A stretch of 64,000 nt of DNA from Vibrio crassostreae (GTDB lineage Bacteria > Pseudomonadota > Gammaproteobacteria > Enterobacterales > Vibrionaceae). This document shows, in pieces, positions 9,887 through 19,062 of the stretch (the stretch's first letter is position 1; every line of letters starts with the position of its first letter). A program made the position numbers and the translations under genes. The DNA lies in NCBI RefSeq assembly GCF_024347415.1, contig NZ_AP025477.1, positions 124,001-188,000 on the forward strand, read 5' to 3'. The notes below the pieces were generated by a model. That model made no database searches and was not told the origin of the DNA. It worked only from the letters and a program-made list of their open reading frames with translations.

Positions 9887-12456
9887 TGAAGAAAAGCTAC
9901 GCCAGTACACCTAGGAACACTTTAGCTAGACTCATTACGCGTATCGTTATTTTAGTGATAGGCGTGATGGCACTTGGCGTGCTTATTCATAATTATGAAA
10001 CCAGCAGTAACATCGTAAAGCAAGAGACGAATCGAACGGTTCAGCAAACCTCAAGCCTGATCCAAAACATGTTTGATTATCGTTTGTCGGTGCTGCAAAT
10101 CCACCAAGACAGTAGTTCACACAGTGACACTCTCAGAGAGTATTTTGATACGAGCGATGAAGAGGTGCTGAGCTACTTTTTCTTTGGTGTTGACCAACGT
10201 GAACCTGATCATGCGCCAGATTTACGCTTTGTGGCTACCCATGATGGTTTGGCTTGGGAAGATGGTAACAGTCAATTTTATGGTTTAGATGAGTCTAGCT
10301 TAAAGCATATTTCTGATGAGGTTTCGTTCAGCAGTAATTGGCATTTTATTAAACTGAGGACAAATATAGGTAAGCGTCACTTGTTGGCTCGCCGTACCCC
10401 TATTGTTGATAACGCTACCGGGGAAGTCCTTGGTCAGCTCTATATCGCCATTGTGCTTGATAACAACTTCTCTTTGGCTGAGTCAATCCAACAGGGCAGT
10501 AATAGCGAAAATATCGTGATTGAAGCGCACGGAACACCTGTTACATCGACATTCAGTGGTGATGAAAGCTATACCATTACAGACATACTCAATTATCACA
10601 TATACGAACAGTTGCCTCGTCATTTTGTCACCATCGCAACCATTAAGATCAATGCTGTTGAAACTCCTTTAATCATTCGAGCTGTTCAAAAAAATAATAA
10701 TTTCATTGCGTTAGAAGAGAATTATCAGCGTGCGATCATCGTGGTGATTGTGGTGATTATATTGATGTCATTCTTTGCGCGAACTTGGATTCAAAGAAGG
10801 GTTGCCGCTGAGTTAGATAAGCTGATGGATTTCACTCGTTCAGCAAGTGATGGTGAAGAGTACAACAAGTTCGATGGTTCTAATATTTTCGAATTTCATC
10901 ATATTGGTTGTACCCTTGAAGACACCTTTGAGCGCTTATCAGAACAGAATCAAAAGTTTCAAGACCTCTTTAACTTTGCTCATTCTCCTATCTTGGTTTG
11001 GTCTGATAAAGGTGACTTGATTCAGATGAACCCCGCGGCTCGTATGGCGCTATTTGACGCCGATGATAACTATGGCCCAATCGCTCAAGAGTTTGAGCAT
11101 CGTATGTTGCCTAACATTCAAATGGTGGTTCAAGGTTCTAAGCTAACGGGTATTAATGTCCCCATTGGTGAAAAGGTGTTTCGCTGGAATATGTCTGCTA
11201 TTCGCGTAGAACACGGCATCACAGGTGTGGTAGTGCAAGGACAAGATATTACTAAGCTTATCGAGGCTGAACGACAAGCCGATCGAGCAAGAGAAGAAGC
11301 AGAGCACCTTGCCAATGTACGTGCAGACTTTTTAGCTAAGATGAGTCATGAAATTCGCACGCCACTTAATGGTATTCTCGGTGTGTCGCAGTTGTTGAAA
11401 CGCTCTATGCACAGTGAAGACAACCGCGATCAGGTGGATGTACTGTGTAATAGTGCGGAACATTTACTAGCGGTACTTAACGATATCTTGGATTTTTCAA
11501 AGATTGAGCAAGGGCAGTTCAATATTCAAAAGAAAAACTTCCGTTTGGGGGAGTTGGTCAATACGTTGGACAGCATTTATCGTCCGCTTTGTGAAGATAA
11601 ATCATTAGCGTTTACGATTGTGAATCACATAGTTGATGACATCGAAATAAATACCGACCAAGTGCGTCTTAACCAGATCATGTTTAACCTGCTGAGTAAC
11701 GCCCTTAAGTTCACTCACCAAGGTGGTATTTCCGTGAGCTTTGAACTCGAAAGTATCTTTAATTCAGACCATGCTAGTTTGGTCGTTCGAGTGAAAGATA
11801 CAGGTATTGGTATCGATGAAAGTAAAATTGATGCTGTGTTCGAACCTTTTGTTCAAGCTGAAGAGACTACGACTCGTGAGTATGGTGGAACAGGGTTGGG
11901 CTTAACGATTGTAAAAAACCTTGTCGATATGCTGGAGGGGGACATCCAAGTCCGAAGCGTTATAGAACAAGGTTCGGAGTTCATTATAGAAATTCCTGTG
12001 GAAGTGCGCTCTAAGTCGCTCTTGAGCATTAAGCAACAAGTGAATATCGAGCCAGAGGCGTTGTTTAGCCGGTCTTTGAAGGTGCTGCTGGTGGAAGATA
12101 ATCACACTAACGCCTTTATTGCTCAAGCTTTCTGCAAAAAATATGGAATGGTAGTTACTTGGGCAAAAGACGGTTTAGAAGCGATAGAAATGGCTAAGGC
12201 GACAGCCTATGACCTTATCTTGATGGATAACCAACTTCCCAATCTAGGTGGTGTTGAAACTACACAGCAATTAAGAGGCGAAATTGGTGTCACAGCTCCA
12301 ATTTATGCGTGTACCGCTGATGCTCAAGATTCAACCAGAGACAACTTTATGGCTGCAGGAGCGAATTACGTGATTGTAAAGCCTATTAAAGAAGAGTCGT
12401 TACACCAAGCATTTGTTCATTTTAAAAACTTACACTGGGATGTAACGAAATACTAA
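9886..12456 (+). CDS. luxQ: LuxQ, autoinducer-2 sensor kinase/phosphatase
   Basis: 856 residues. Transmembrane helix ~18-38 is followed by the tandem-PAS periplasmic LuxQ domain that docks LuxP, then a helix at ~284-302. The cytoplasmic part has a PAS domain (~360-455), HisKA with His488 (FLAKMSHEIRTPLNG), HATPase_c (NLLSNALKF, DTGIGI, GGTGLGL) and a receiver with Asp781 (LILMDNQLPNLGG). LuxQ phosphorylates LuxU at low AI-2 and acts as a phosphatase at high AI-2, setting LuxO activity. luxU and luxO are not in the window. A PilZ gene follows convergently, as beside luxPQ in V. cholerae. Confidence 0.96.
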
Positions 12457-12504
12457 TTTGACTCTTTGAAAGCGCTATAGATCAAGTATTGTGAATAAAA
12501 TCAT

Positions 12505-13164
12505 TTATACAAAGCCGGCAACAAAGGCCTGCTCTAACAGCAGCGTTTTTAACTCGTCACTCATATCTAGGTGTTCAGGAAACTGAATGCCTAACAGCCA
12601 GCCTTGGCCTTGTCGTTTCTTGCTCACCACTTTGTAGACCAGTTCACTATCTAAGTATTCACTTAAGACAGAGTTTACTTGTATCTTCCAACCTACATCG
12701 ATATCTGATTGTTGCGTGATATAAATGCCGCAACCTGAAACTGAAAAATCGACCAAAGTGGCATCCAATGACAAAGTATCAAAGGTGACTTCACAGCTAA
12801 GGCGTACCTTGTATCTTTCGTGTTCTCGGATAGGCTTGCTTGCAAAGCTCGAAGGAGGACGCAGGAAAATAAGGTGCGCGGGCGAGGTGATATGAGCCAG
12901 TACATTGGTTTTAAAGGCGACAATATGCCCCAGTTCAGTATCTGTGATAGCACGAACAATAATATCGACATTGATGAGTTTTCTGAGCGTCAGTGCTTCG
13001 GTCGCTTTTTGTGAAAGCTCTAGGATAAGGTACTGATCTTGTTTGTGTCCGATATAGAGCGTACTGATCTGGATTGAATCGTCTGGGCCAAATTCCAATA
13101 CACCTGCTGTTTTTGTACCTGGTTTTAGGTATCTGAACAGTTCTAAGTTTTTATCTTTATGCAT
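12505..13164 (-). CDS. PilZ-domain c-di-GMP-binding protein (PlzE-like position)
   Basis: 219 residues. An N-terminal YcgR-N-like beta domain (~15-105) precedes a PilZ domain. Both c-di-GMP motifs are intact: RxxxR at Arg117-Arg121 (ERYKVR) and DxSxxG at Asp139-Gly144 (DFSVSG). Such proteins change conformation on c-di-GMP binding and act on motility, biofilm or virulence targets. Position next to luxQ matches V. cholerae VCA0735 (PlzE), from memory. Its 3' end faces the luxQ 3' end with 48 nt between. The partner is unknown. Confidence 0.85.
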   Translation of the reverse strand: MHKDKNLELFRYLKPGTKTAGVLEFGPDDSIQISTLYIGHKQDQYLILELSQKATEALTLRKLINVDIIVRAITDTELGHIVAFKTNVLAHITSPAHLIFLRPPSSFASKPIREHERYKVRLSCEVTFDTLSLDATLVDFSVSGCGIYITQQSDIDVGWKIQVNSVLSEYLDSELVYKVVSKKRQGQGWLLGIQFPEHLDMSDELKTLLLEQAFVAGFV

Positions 13165-13359
13165 ATTCGTTACTGAACAATGTTAACCATCTGATAAAAT
13201 AATATAACGTCCTGATAAAACTATGTCATTAGTTTCATTAAGGTAATTGGCCGCGTACAACAAAAAAGTTGACTGGCTATCCTAAGTAAACAACGGCTTA
13301 CTCTTGTCAAAAAAAAAGATACACTGCTGTACGTTACTTACTTGATGGAGAAATAGTAA

Positions 13360-13710
13360 ATGGAACTGGAAACCTTATTAAGCACGTTAGCTGAAACCCC
13401 GGAAAGCGTGCAATTTGAAGATACGATGCAAGTGATAGAAGCACGCTATGACTTTTCAGAGTGTGAATTTCGCAACGGTGATGTTGTGAATGCAGCCGGT
13501 CAGAATAACGGTTCGTGTAAGATTTTTGCTTTTGGTTTAGAGCAAGGCCTATCAGCAGAGCAAACATTGGCTTGTTTTGGTCAATTTTATCGTAACGACG
13601 TGTTAGGTTTTCCAGAGAATACCGACCATCAAAATATTCGCAACTTCATGGTTTATGGCTGGAATGGTATCCAGTTTTCTCAGCCTGCGCTTCTTGAAAA
13701 AGCGAAGTAG
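13360..13710 (+). CDS. HopJ type III effector family protein
   Basis: 116 residues with the HopJ-family layout: short helical N-terminus, VIEARYDFSECEFRNGDVVNAAGQNNGSCKIFAFG, then a conserved LACFGQFYRNDVLGFPENTDHQNIRNFMVYGWNGI block. The family is named after a Pseudomonas syringae effector, but homologues are widespread in gamma-proteobacteria without type III secretion, and no secretion gene is nearby. The function here is unknown. GATGGAGAAATAGTAA supplies the ribosome-binding site. A strong terminator follows. Confidence 0.85.
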   Translation: MELETLLSTLAETPESVQFEDTMQVIEARYDFSECEFRNGDVVNAAGQNNGSCKIFAFGLEQGLSAEQTLACFGQFYRNDVLGFPENTDHQNIRNFMVYGWNGIQFSQPALLEKAK

Positions 13711-13757
13711 ACACTAACCAGGTAACGATTAGGTCGAAATTTAATCTCAGTATTTTG

Positions 13758-13787
13758 AAGCGAGAAAGCAATCTCTCGCTTTTTTGT
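13758..13787 (+). terminator. Rho-independent terminator after the HopJ-family gene
   Basis: AAGCGAGA (13758-13765) and TCTCGCTT (13774-13781) pair and are followed by TTTTT. Confidence 0.88.
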
Positions 13788-13828
13788 ATATGTTGAACCT
13801 GCTCGTAACTTGCTGAATAGGTTATAAA

Positions 13829-14137
13829 CTACTGAACAGGCAGGGCAGACAAGCACTTACGGCACATACAAACTCCAGCCTTTGGAATACCGCTTGTATC
13901 GCGCCTCTCTAATTCAAAACACCAACACGTGTCTTTACCAGCGCTGATATCGCATTGAGCGGGTTCATTACATTGGGGACATTGGTGAGTTGAACTCGCG
14001 CCACTGACGTTATCCATAACAGAATCCCTTTCGCTTTCAGATAAGCCTTTCCAACCTATAATTTCATCCATTGTGCGAAAGCAGCCGCTACACATTCCGC
14101 CATTATTTTTACAAGCCGCTCGGCAAGGTGTTTTCAT
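13829..14137 (-). CDS. Cysteine-rich protein: DUF1289 fused to a CWC-type domain
   Basis: 102 residues with 15 Cys. Residues 1-40 match DUF1289 (PCRAACKNNGGMCSGCFRT...EIIGWKGLSESER), a short domain with four conserved Cys. Residues ~52-98 match the cysteine-rich CWC pattern (CPQCNEPAQCDIS, CWCFELERRD, CMCRKCL), likely a metal-binding module. The two are more often separate short proteins. Zinc or Fe-S binding is inferred from Cys spacing. It converges on the HopJ gene. Confidence 0.72.
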   Translation of the reverse strand: MKTPCRAACKNNGGMCSGCFRTMDEIIGWKGLSESERDSVMDNVSGASSTHQCPQCNEPAQCDISAGKDTCWCFELERRDTSGIPKAGVCMCRKCLSALPVQ

Positions 14138-14295
14138 TTATCTAACCTGTGATTCATTTGGGCTGAAATGTAGCATATTTGTTTGGCTATTAAGAGTCAG
14201 AAAAATAAAAATGACCAAGCGAAAGAAGTAAATGACCTCGTAATTTCAAGGCTTTTCATGTAGCATCTCGCCCCTTTTGTTGCGTGGGGGATATT

Positions 14296-15648
14296 ATGTT
14301 TATTGGATTTGATTATGGAACAGCGAACTGTTCTGTCGCGGCGATGGTTAATGGAGAACCTAGCCTGTTACCACTAGAAGGTGACAACCACTATATTCCC
14401 TCAACTGTGTTTGCTCCTACTCGCGAGAGTGTTTCTGAGCATCTATTTCGCCATTTAAACATCAAGCCAAGTGATGCGGTTGGTGAGCAAGTGTTACGAC
14501 GTGCGATTGCATTGAACCGAGAAGAGAGTATCGACCTAGTACCGGAAGATATGGCATTTGGTCAGGCTGCGTTGGATCTCTATTTAGAAGAACCTCGTGA
14601 CGTTTATTATGTTAAGTCCCCTAAGTCTTTCCTTGGTGCGAGTGGACTGCATGATGTTCAGGTGAGCTTTTTCGAAGATTTAGTGTGCGCCATGATGGCA
14701 AATATTAAACACCAAGCTGAGCTTACGACTCAAGAGCAGATCAAACAAGCCGTCATCGGCCGACCAATTAACTTTCATGGTCGGGGTGGAGAAGAGGCGA
14801 ACAGACAAGCTGAAGATATACTGTCTCGCGCAGCTAAGCGTGCCGGTTTCTTTGATATCGCTTTTCAATTTGAGCCAGTAGCTGCAGGTCTTGATTACGA
14901 AAGCACCTTAACTGAAAACCAAACGGTATTGGTTGTGGATATTGGCGGTGGTACCACCGATTGTTCATTGTTAGAAATGGGACCAACTTGGTCTGGTAAA
15001 GCGGATCGTACCCAGAGTTTGCTCGCACACAGTGGACAAAGGGTAGGGGGCAATGACCTCGATATCTATCTTGCGTTCAAACAACTGATGTCACCTTTTG
15101 GTATGGGCAGCAAAGGCATTTCGGGTATCGATATGCCACTGACTCAATTCTGGAATCCAATTGCGATTAATAATGTTGAAGCTCAAAATAATTTCTATTC
15201 AAGAGAAAACCTAGCAGCATTGAAATTACTTCGTAAAGAAGCGTCAGAGCCTCAAAAGCTAGAACGTTTGATGAAGGTTTATCATGATACTTTAGGTTAC
15301 GGCATTGTGCGCAGAGCGGAAGAAGCTAAGATCGCGCTGGCAGAATCCTCTCAATATCGTGCTGCGATTAATGTTGCCTCTGAATTGGTCGAGGTGGACA
15401 TCTCAATCGAACAGATGGTTGAAGCGATTGAAACACCAAAGTCTAAGATGATTGAGTTGGTTAAAGAAGCGATTCAACAAGGCCAGAAAAAGCCAGACGT
15501 AATCTACATGACGGGTGGTTCAGCTCGTTCACCGATACTTCGTGAAGCTGTACAACAAGCTGTGCCGAACGTACCGATTGTGAGTGGTAATTACTTCGGT
15601 TCAGTAACTGCAGGTTTAGCTCGTTGGGCTGAGGTTTGCTTCAAATAA
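14296..15648 (+). CDS. yegD: YegD, Hsp70-family ATPase/chaperone-like protein
   Basis: 450 residues. It opens with the phosphate-1 motif FIGFDYGTANCSVA and has the phosphate-2 motif VVDIGGGTTDCSLL and adenosine motif MTGGSARSP of the Hsp70/actin ATPase fold. It lacks the usual Hsp70 peptide-binding domain, as in E. coli YegD. The precise client is unknown. The ATG at 14296 is preferred over GTG at 14284 because TGGGGGA sits 5 nt before the ATG and the protein then starts as YegD does. A terminator follows. Confidence 0.92.
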   Translation: MFIGFDYGTANCSVAAMVNGEPSLLPLEGDNHYIPSTVFAPTRESVSEHLFRHLNIKPSDAVGEQVLRRAIALNREESIDLVPEDMAFGQAALDLYLEEPRDVYYVKSPKSFLGASGLHDVQVSFFEDLVCAMMANIKHQAELTTQEQIKQAVIGRPINFHGRGGEEANRQAEDILSRAAKRAGFFDIAFQFEPVAAGLDYESTLTENQTVLVVDIGGGTTDCSLLEMGPTWSGKADRTQSLLAHSGQRVGGNDLDIYLAFKQLMSPFGMGSKGISGIDMPLTQFWNPIAINNVEAQNNFYSRENLAALKLLRKEASEPQKLERLMKVYHDTLGYGIVRRAEEAKIALAESSQYRAAINVASELVEVDISIEQMVEAIETPKSKMIELVKEAIQQGQKKPDVIYMTGGSARSPILREAVQQAVPNVPIVSGNYFGSVTAGLARWAEVCFK

Positions 15649-15668
15649 GAGTCCAATGATGAGTTATG

Positions 15669-15705
15669 AAGGGCAACCAGTCGCTGATTGGTTGCCCTTT
15701 TTTTG
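15669..15705 (+). terminator. Rho-independent terminator after yegD
   Basis: GGGCAACCA (15671-15679) pairs with TGGTTGCCC (15689-15697), followed by TTTTTTTG. Confidence 0.92.
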
Positions 15706-16073
15706 TTTTTTCTCTAATGAACTTTCTATTGAGTGATTTTTCCTAGCTCAAATTGGGATTTGTTTCACAAAGCTAAATATTTCAGTTGAGTTCTGAATGT
15801 TACGAAATATTTCAAAGCTAGAGTTTTACCTCTAAATGGTCTGATGAGTCATTTTGGAATTAGATTTTTAATGCTTTTTTAGTGATTATAAAATCAAAAA
15901 CAATCATAGTATTTATCTAAAAGAATAAAAAGAATTCCCAGTGCATTTTCTGTTAAAGTTTTGTTTTAAAATGGTTTTTTGTTTTTTATGATGCGATTTT
16001 TTTTATTTTATATATTTTAATGCAACTTTCTTGTCATTCGTATATTAGGGTTTGGCTACTTGTTAAATGCAGG

Positions 16074-16104
16074 TAACAACTTCTCCGTAAGCACGAGGTT
16101 GTTA
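16074..16104 (+). promoter_or_regulatory. Stem-loop in the porin 5' untranslated leader
   Basis: TAACAACTTC (16074-16083) pairs with GAGGTTGTTA (16095-16104) in a 10-bp stem with one G-U pair and an 11-nt loop. It ends 36 nt before the porin ATG and lacks a T tail, so it is not a terminator. Vibrio porin mRNAs are known sRNA targets, and a stabilising or regulatory leader is plausible. Confidence 0.45.
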
Positions 16105-16140
16105 GTGAATAACTCACCCAGTTACATAATGGATATGACA

Positions 16141-17178
16141 ATGAATAAGAAACTTTTAGCGCTAGCAATTTCTGGTGCAGTATTTGGTACACAGGCAGTT
16201 GCAGTAGAACTTTACAACGAAGACGGCACAACATTTTCAGTTGGTGGCCACGTTTCAGTTGCAGTTGGTGACGTAAACAGCGATGACCGTCAAAACAGCG
16301 ATGACATCGGTGTAGAGTCTGTTTCTCCACGTATCAACTTCGGTGCAACTCACGAGCTTGGCAACGGCTTTACTGCTGACGCTAAAGGTGAATGGGCGCT
16401 AAACATGCTTGACGGTGGTGAAGAGTCATTCACAACTCGTCTTGGCTACGTTGGTCTTTCTCACGACGATTACGGTCGTGCAGCAGTAGGTACTCAATGG
16501 GCACCTTACTACAACGTTGCTGGCGTAGCAGATATGCCAATCGCATTCGCGAATGACTTCATCTACGAAGATCACGGTAACCTAGGTACTGGTCGTGGTG
16601 AAGAGATGGTGAGTTACGGCAACGCTATCGATTTCGGTAACGCGGGTTCTCTAAGCGCAGCTGTTGCATGGCAAGGTCGTAAGATTGATGATGTAACTAC
16701 ATACGGTAACCGTGGTCAAGTTGCATTGAACTACGCAATTGCTGGTTTCACTGCAAACTACGCGTACAACACAGGTGACGTAGACTACGTACTTGCTGGT
16801 TCACAAACTGCTGATTCACACGTAGTAAGTGCGACTTACGGTTCATACGGCGCTGAAGGTCTTTACCTTGCTGGTGTTTACGCAATGAACAACTACATGA
16901 ACTCTGGTAACGGCCAAATTCTTGAAGAGTCAGTTGCAGTTGAATTACTAGCTTCTTACGCACTATCTAACAGCCTTAACCTAAGCGTTAACTACGAAGC
17001 TGTAGAAGACGACAAGATGAGCGAAACTGTGTACAGCACGACTGCTCTACAAGCTGAATACAACTTCACATCTCAGTTCGTAGGCTTCGCTGGTTACCAG
17101 TTTGACCTACAAGGTTCTGGCGTGTACAAAGAAAAAGCTGACGACCAATGGCTACTTGGTGCTCGTTACTACCTATAA
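16141..17178 (+). CDS. Outer-membrane porin, OmpU-like (Gram-negative porin family)
   Basis: 345 residues from ATG 16141: a signal peptide MNKKLLALAISGAVFGTQAVA, then VELYNEDGTTFSVGGHVSVAV, typical of the first strand of a general diffusion porin. The rest alternates beta-strand and loop patterns (INFGATHELGNGFTADAKGEWALN, LGYVGLSHDDYGRAAVGTQ) and ends LLGARYYL with an aromatic C-terminus suited to BAM insertion. An acidic constriction loop is expected near YNVAGVADMPIAFANDF. Strong codon bias suggests high expression. In-frame ATGs at 16129 and 16135 are less likely starts. Confidence 0.88.
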   Translation: MNKKLLALAISGAVFGTQAVAVELYNEDGTTFSVGGHVSVAVGDVNSDDRQNSDDIGVESVSPRINFGATHELGNGFTADAKGEWALNMLDGGEESFTTRLGYVGLSHDDYGRAAVGTQWAPYYNVAGVADMPIAFANDFIYEDHGNLGTGRGEEMVSYGNAIDFGNAGSLSAAVAWQGRKIDDVTTYGNRGQVALNYAIAGFTANYAYNTGDVDYVLAGSQTADSHVVSATYGSYGAEGLYLAGVYAMNNYMNSGNGQILEESVAVELLASYALSNSLNLSVNYEAVEDDKMSETVYSTTALQAEYNFTSQFVGFAGYQFDLQGSGVYKEKADDQWLLGARYYL

Positions 17179-17539
17179 GTCGAAGACTTATTTAGCATAG
17201 TGTTTACTCCTTAAGTTTACCTTTTAGGATACTGTCCTAGACACCATGCTAAGCCCTCTCAAGCCTTTTGGTTTGAGAGGGCTTCTTTCGTTCTATACGC
17301 ACCTGTTTTAGCTTTTCCTTCATGTTCCCCTGCTATTCATTTTGTCTACGTAGCTATGATCTACGAAGCTATGGCTCTTGTCATCAGTTCTTATATGCTG
17401 CGATCTTCGGATAAAAGTATTTAAATCATTTAATTGAGCTAAAGATCAGAATTTAGATATTGGTAGCCATCTTGTCGAAGACTCTCATTTTATGATGCGT
17501 TAAACTCTGCACTCCAAAAAAATAGTTCAGGGATAAACT
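17179..17539. other. Spacer after the porin with terminator and a 15-nt tandem duplication
   Basis: 361 bases. The porin terminator lies at 17251-17292. TCTACGTAGCTATGA (17345-17359) is followed directly by TCTACGAAGCTATGG (17360-17374), a near-perfect 15-nt tandem repeat with two differences. Nothing else is recognised. Confidence 0.5.
17251..17292 (+). terminator. Rho-independent terminator after the porin
   Basis: AAGCCCTCTCAA (17251-17262) pairs perfectly with TTGAGAGGGCTT (17273-17284), followed by CTTTCGTT. Confidence 0.88.
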
Positions 17540-18172
17540 ATGAGCAGTGTTGTCGATCAGGAACAGTTGATGAATTCGAAACGAACAGCAACCCCAACTA
17601 AGGTGCTGTGTGTTGGGCGTAACTATGTCGATCACATCGAAGAACTCAATAACGCAATCCCAGACTCAATGGTGGTTTTCCATAAACCGAGCACAAGTGT
17701 TACGTCATCTCTGTCTTCTTTTCATCAAGAAGCGCTGCACTACGAAGCAGAAATCTGTTTTATTGTTGAAAATAGCCAGTACTCCGCTGTGGGTTTAGGA
17801 CTAGATCTCACCAAACGTGAATTACAAAGTAGCTTAAAAGCGAAAGGCCTACCTTGGGAGCGCGCCAAGGCGTTTGATGGTTCCGCTGTCTTGAGCCGTT
17901 TTGTACCCATTGATAACTTAGATCTCTCTGACTTAAATCTAGAGCTATTTATTAACTGTGTTCGCGTTCAAAAAGGGCATGTAGAGCAGATGCTTTACTC
18001 TCCACAAACTATTCTCGAAGAGTTATCTTCTTACACGACTTTGCTCGATGGTGATGTTGTAATGACAGGCACACCTAAAGGTGTTGGTGAGGTCCATCGA
18101 GGTGATATCTTCCTTGGCCGTCTAAAGTGTGGTGAAACGACATTGATTGAGATTGAGTGGGTAGCGAGTTAA
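17540..18172 (+). CDS. Fumarylacetoacetate hydrolase (FAH) family protein
   Basis: 210 residues matching the FAH fold used by fumarylpyruvate hydrolases, oxaloacetate decarboxylases and related enzymes. VLCVGRNYVDHIEELNN opens the domain, HYEAEICFIV carries the metal-binding ExE pair, and DVVMTGTPKGVG is the conserved C-terminal loop. The N-terminal ~17 residues precede the domain. The substrate cannot be read from the sequence and no aromatic catabolic genes are nearby. It appears monocistronic. Confidence 0.82.
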   Translation: MSSVVDQEQLMNSKRTATPTKVLCVGRNYVDHIEELNNAIPDSMVVFHKPSTSVTSSLSSFHQEALHYEAEICFIVENSQYSAVGLGLDLTKRELQSSLKAKGLPWERAKAFDGSAVLSRFVPIDNLDLSDLNLELFINCVRVQKGHVEQMLYSPQTILEELSSYTTLLDGDVVMTGTPKGVGEVHRGDIFLGRLKCGETTLIEIEWVAS

Positions 18173-18322
18173 TTAATACTCTATTTTTAGTTAATAAATT
18201 GGTTTAAATGGTTAGAGTTAGTTTTTAATTCGTACAATTTGCCACCTTACAACTAATTGCATCTGGAAGGGTGTTGGTAATTGATATAAAATCCGCCTCC
18301 GTTTTTATCAATACTGAAACCC

Positions 18323-18955
18323 ATGATCGACTTAGCCATCTTACCTGTTTACCTGACAGCCGTTGTTGCACTTCTTCTTTTACCTGGCCCTGATATGTTA
18401 CTCATCGCGAGCTCAAGTATGAGTTATGGCCGCAAAGTCGGTGTGTTTGCAAGCCTAGGCAACGCGACTTCTGGAATCATTCTGACAGTGTTAGCAGCGA
18501 TGGGTGTATCAGCGTTGATCGCAATGAGCCCAGTTGCTCTCAAAGCCCTTCATCTTTTAGGCGGAACCTACTTATTGAAAATGGGGTGGGATTGCCTTCG
18601 AACAGAGCAGGGTAACGCTCCTGAGTTAGGCGATAACTTTGCAGCAAAAGCCTATTACCAAAGAGCGCTAATCAGTAACCTGCTTAACCCTAAAGCGTTG
18701 GTTTTCTTTGTGATGTTCTTACCACAGTTTGTGTCGACGAATATTGAAGCGACTTCTGGTGAGCAGATGCTCGTTCTGGGTTTATTGTTGAATGTTCTCG
18801 GCTTAACGTTCAACTTTTTGTTGGTGGCTTTAGTGGGTACGATTGGTAAGTCTCTCGTAGAGAATGCTAAGTTTCGTACCTATCAACAGAAAGTCATGGG
18901 CGGAGTCTTCATCGTGTTGGCTATCTGGATGTTGTCCTCTTTCTTTACTTCGTAG
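18323..18955 (+). CDS. LysE/RhtB family amino-acid exporter
   Basis: 210 residues with about six transmembrane segments. The N-terminal PGPDMLLIASSSMSYGRKVGVFASLGNATSG is the diagnostic RhtB/LysE block, followed by LGGTYLLKMGWDCLR and NLLNPKALVFFVMFLPQFV. Members export amino acids or homoserine-lactone-like compounds by proton antiport; the substrate is not predictable. A bidirectional terminator separates it from the convergent phosphohexomutase. Confidence 0.87.
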   Translation: MIDLAILPVYLTAVVALLLLPGPDMLLIASSSMSYGRKVGVFASLGNATSGIILTVLAAMGVSALIAMSPVALKALHLLGGTYLLKMGWDCLRTEQGNAPELGDNFAAKAYYQRALISNLLNPKALVFFVMFLPQFVSTNIEATSGEQMLVLGLLLNVLGLTFNFLLVALVGTIGKSLVENAKFRTYQQKVMGGVFIVLAIWMLSSFFTS

Positions 18956-18998
18956 ACGAGTCAAACCAGACATCTTCTAGCGGTTAGCCGCTGAGACA

Positions 18999-19030
18999 AA
19001 AATGGACGCTTCGAGCGTCCATTTTTTATT
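18999..19030. terminator. Bidirectional terminator between the LysE exporter and phosphohexomutase genes
   Basis: AAAATGGACGCT (18999-19010) and AGCGTCCATTTT (19014-19025) form a 12-bp stem with a TCG loop. There are T runs on the plus side and AAAA on the other, fitting convergent genes. Confidence 0.9.
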
Positions 19031-19062
19031 TATAACCGTTACATGGTGAACACGCTAAATCG

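Larger units (their letters stand above)
15649..16140. other. AT-rich spacer between yegD and the porin gene
   Basis: 492 bases holding the yegD terminator, a strongly AT-rich stretch (15840-16025) likely containing the porin promoter, and a 5' UTR hairpin at 16074-16104. No credible gene is present; a longer frame starting at 16060 only extends the porin upstream of its signal peptide. Confidence 0.6.

Noticed and set aside
13360..13710. HopJ-family gene as evidence of a type III secretion system
   Set aside because: The family occurs widely without secretion apparatus, and no secretion gene is present here.
16060..16140. N-terminal extension of the porin from an upstream ATG
   Set aside because: It would place 27 residues before a clear signal peptide; the hairpin and leader explain the region better.
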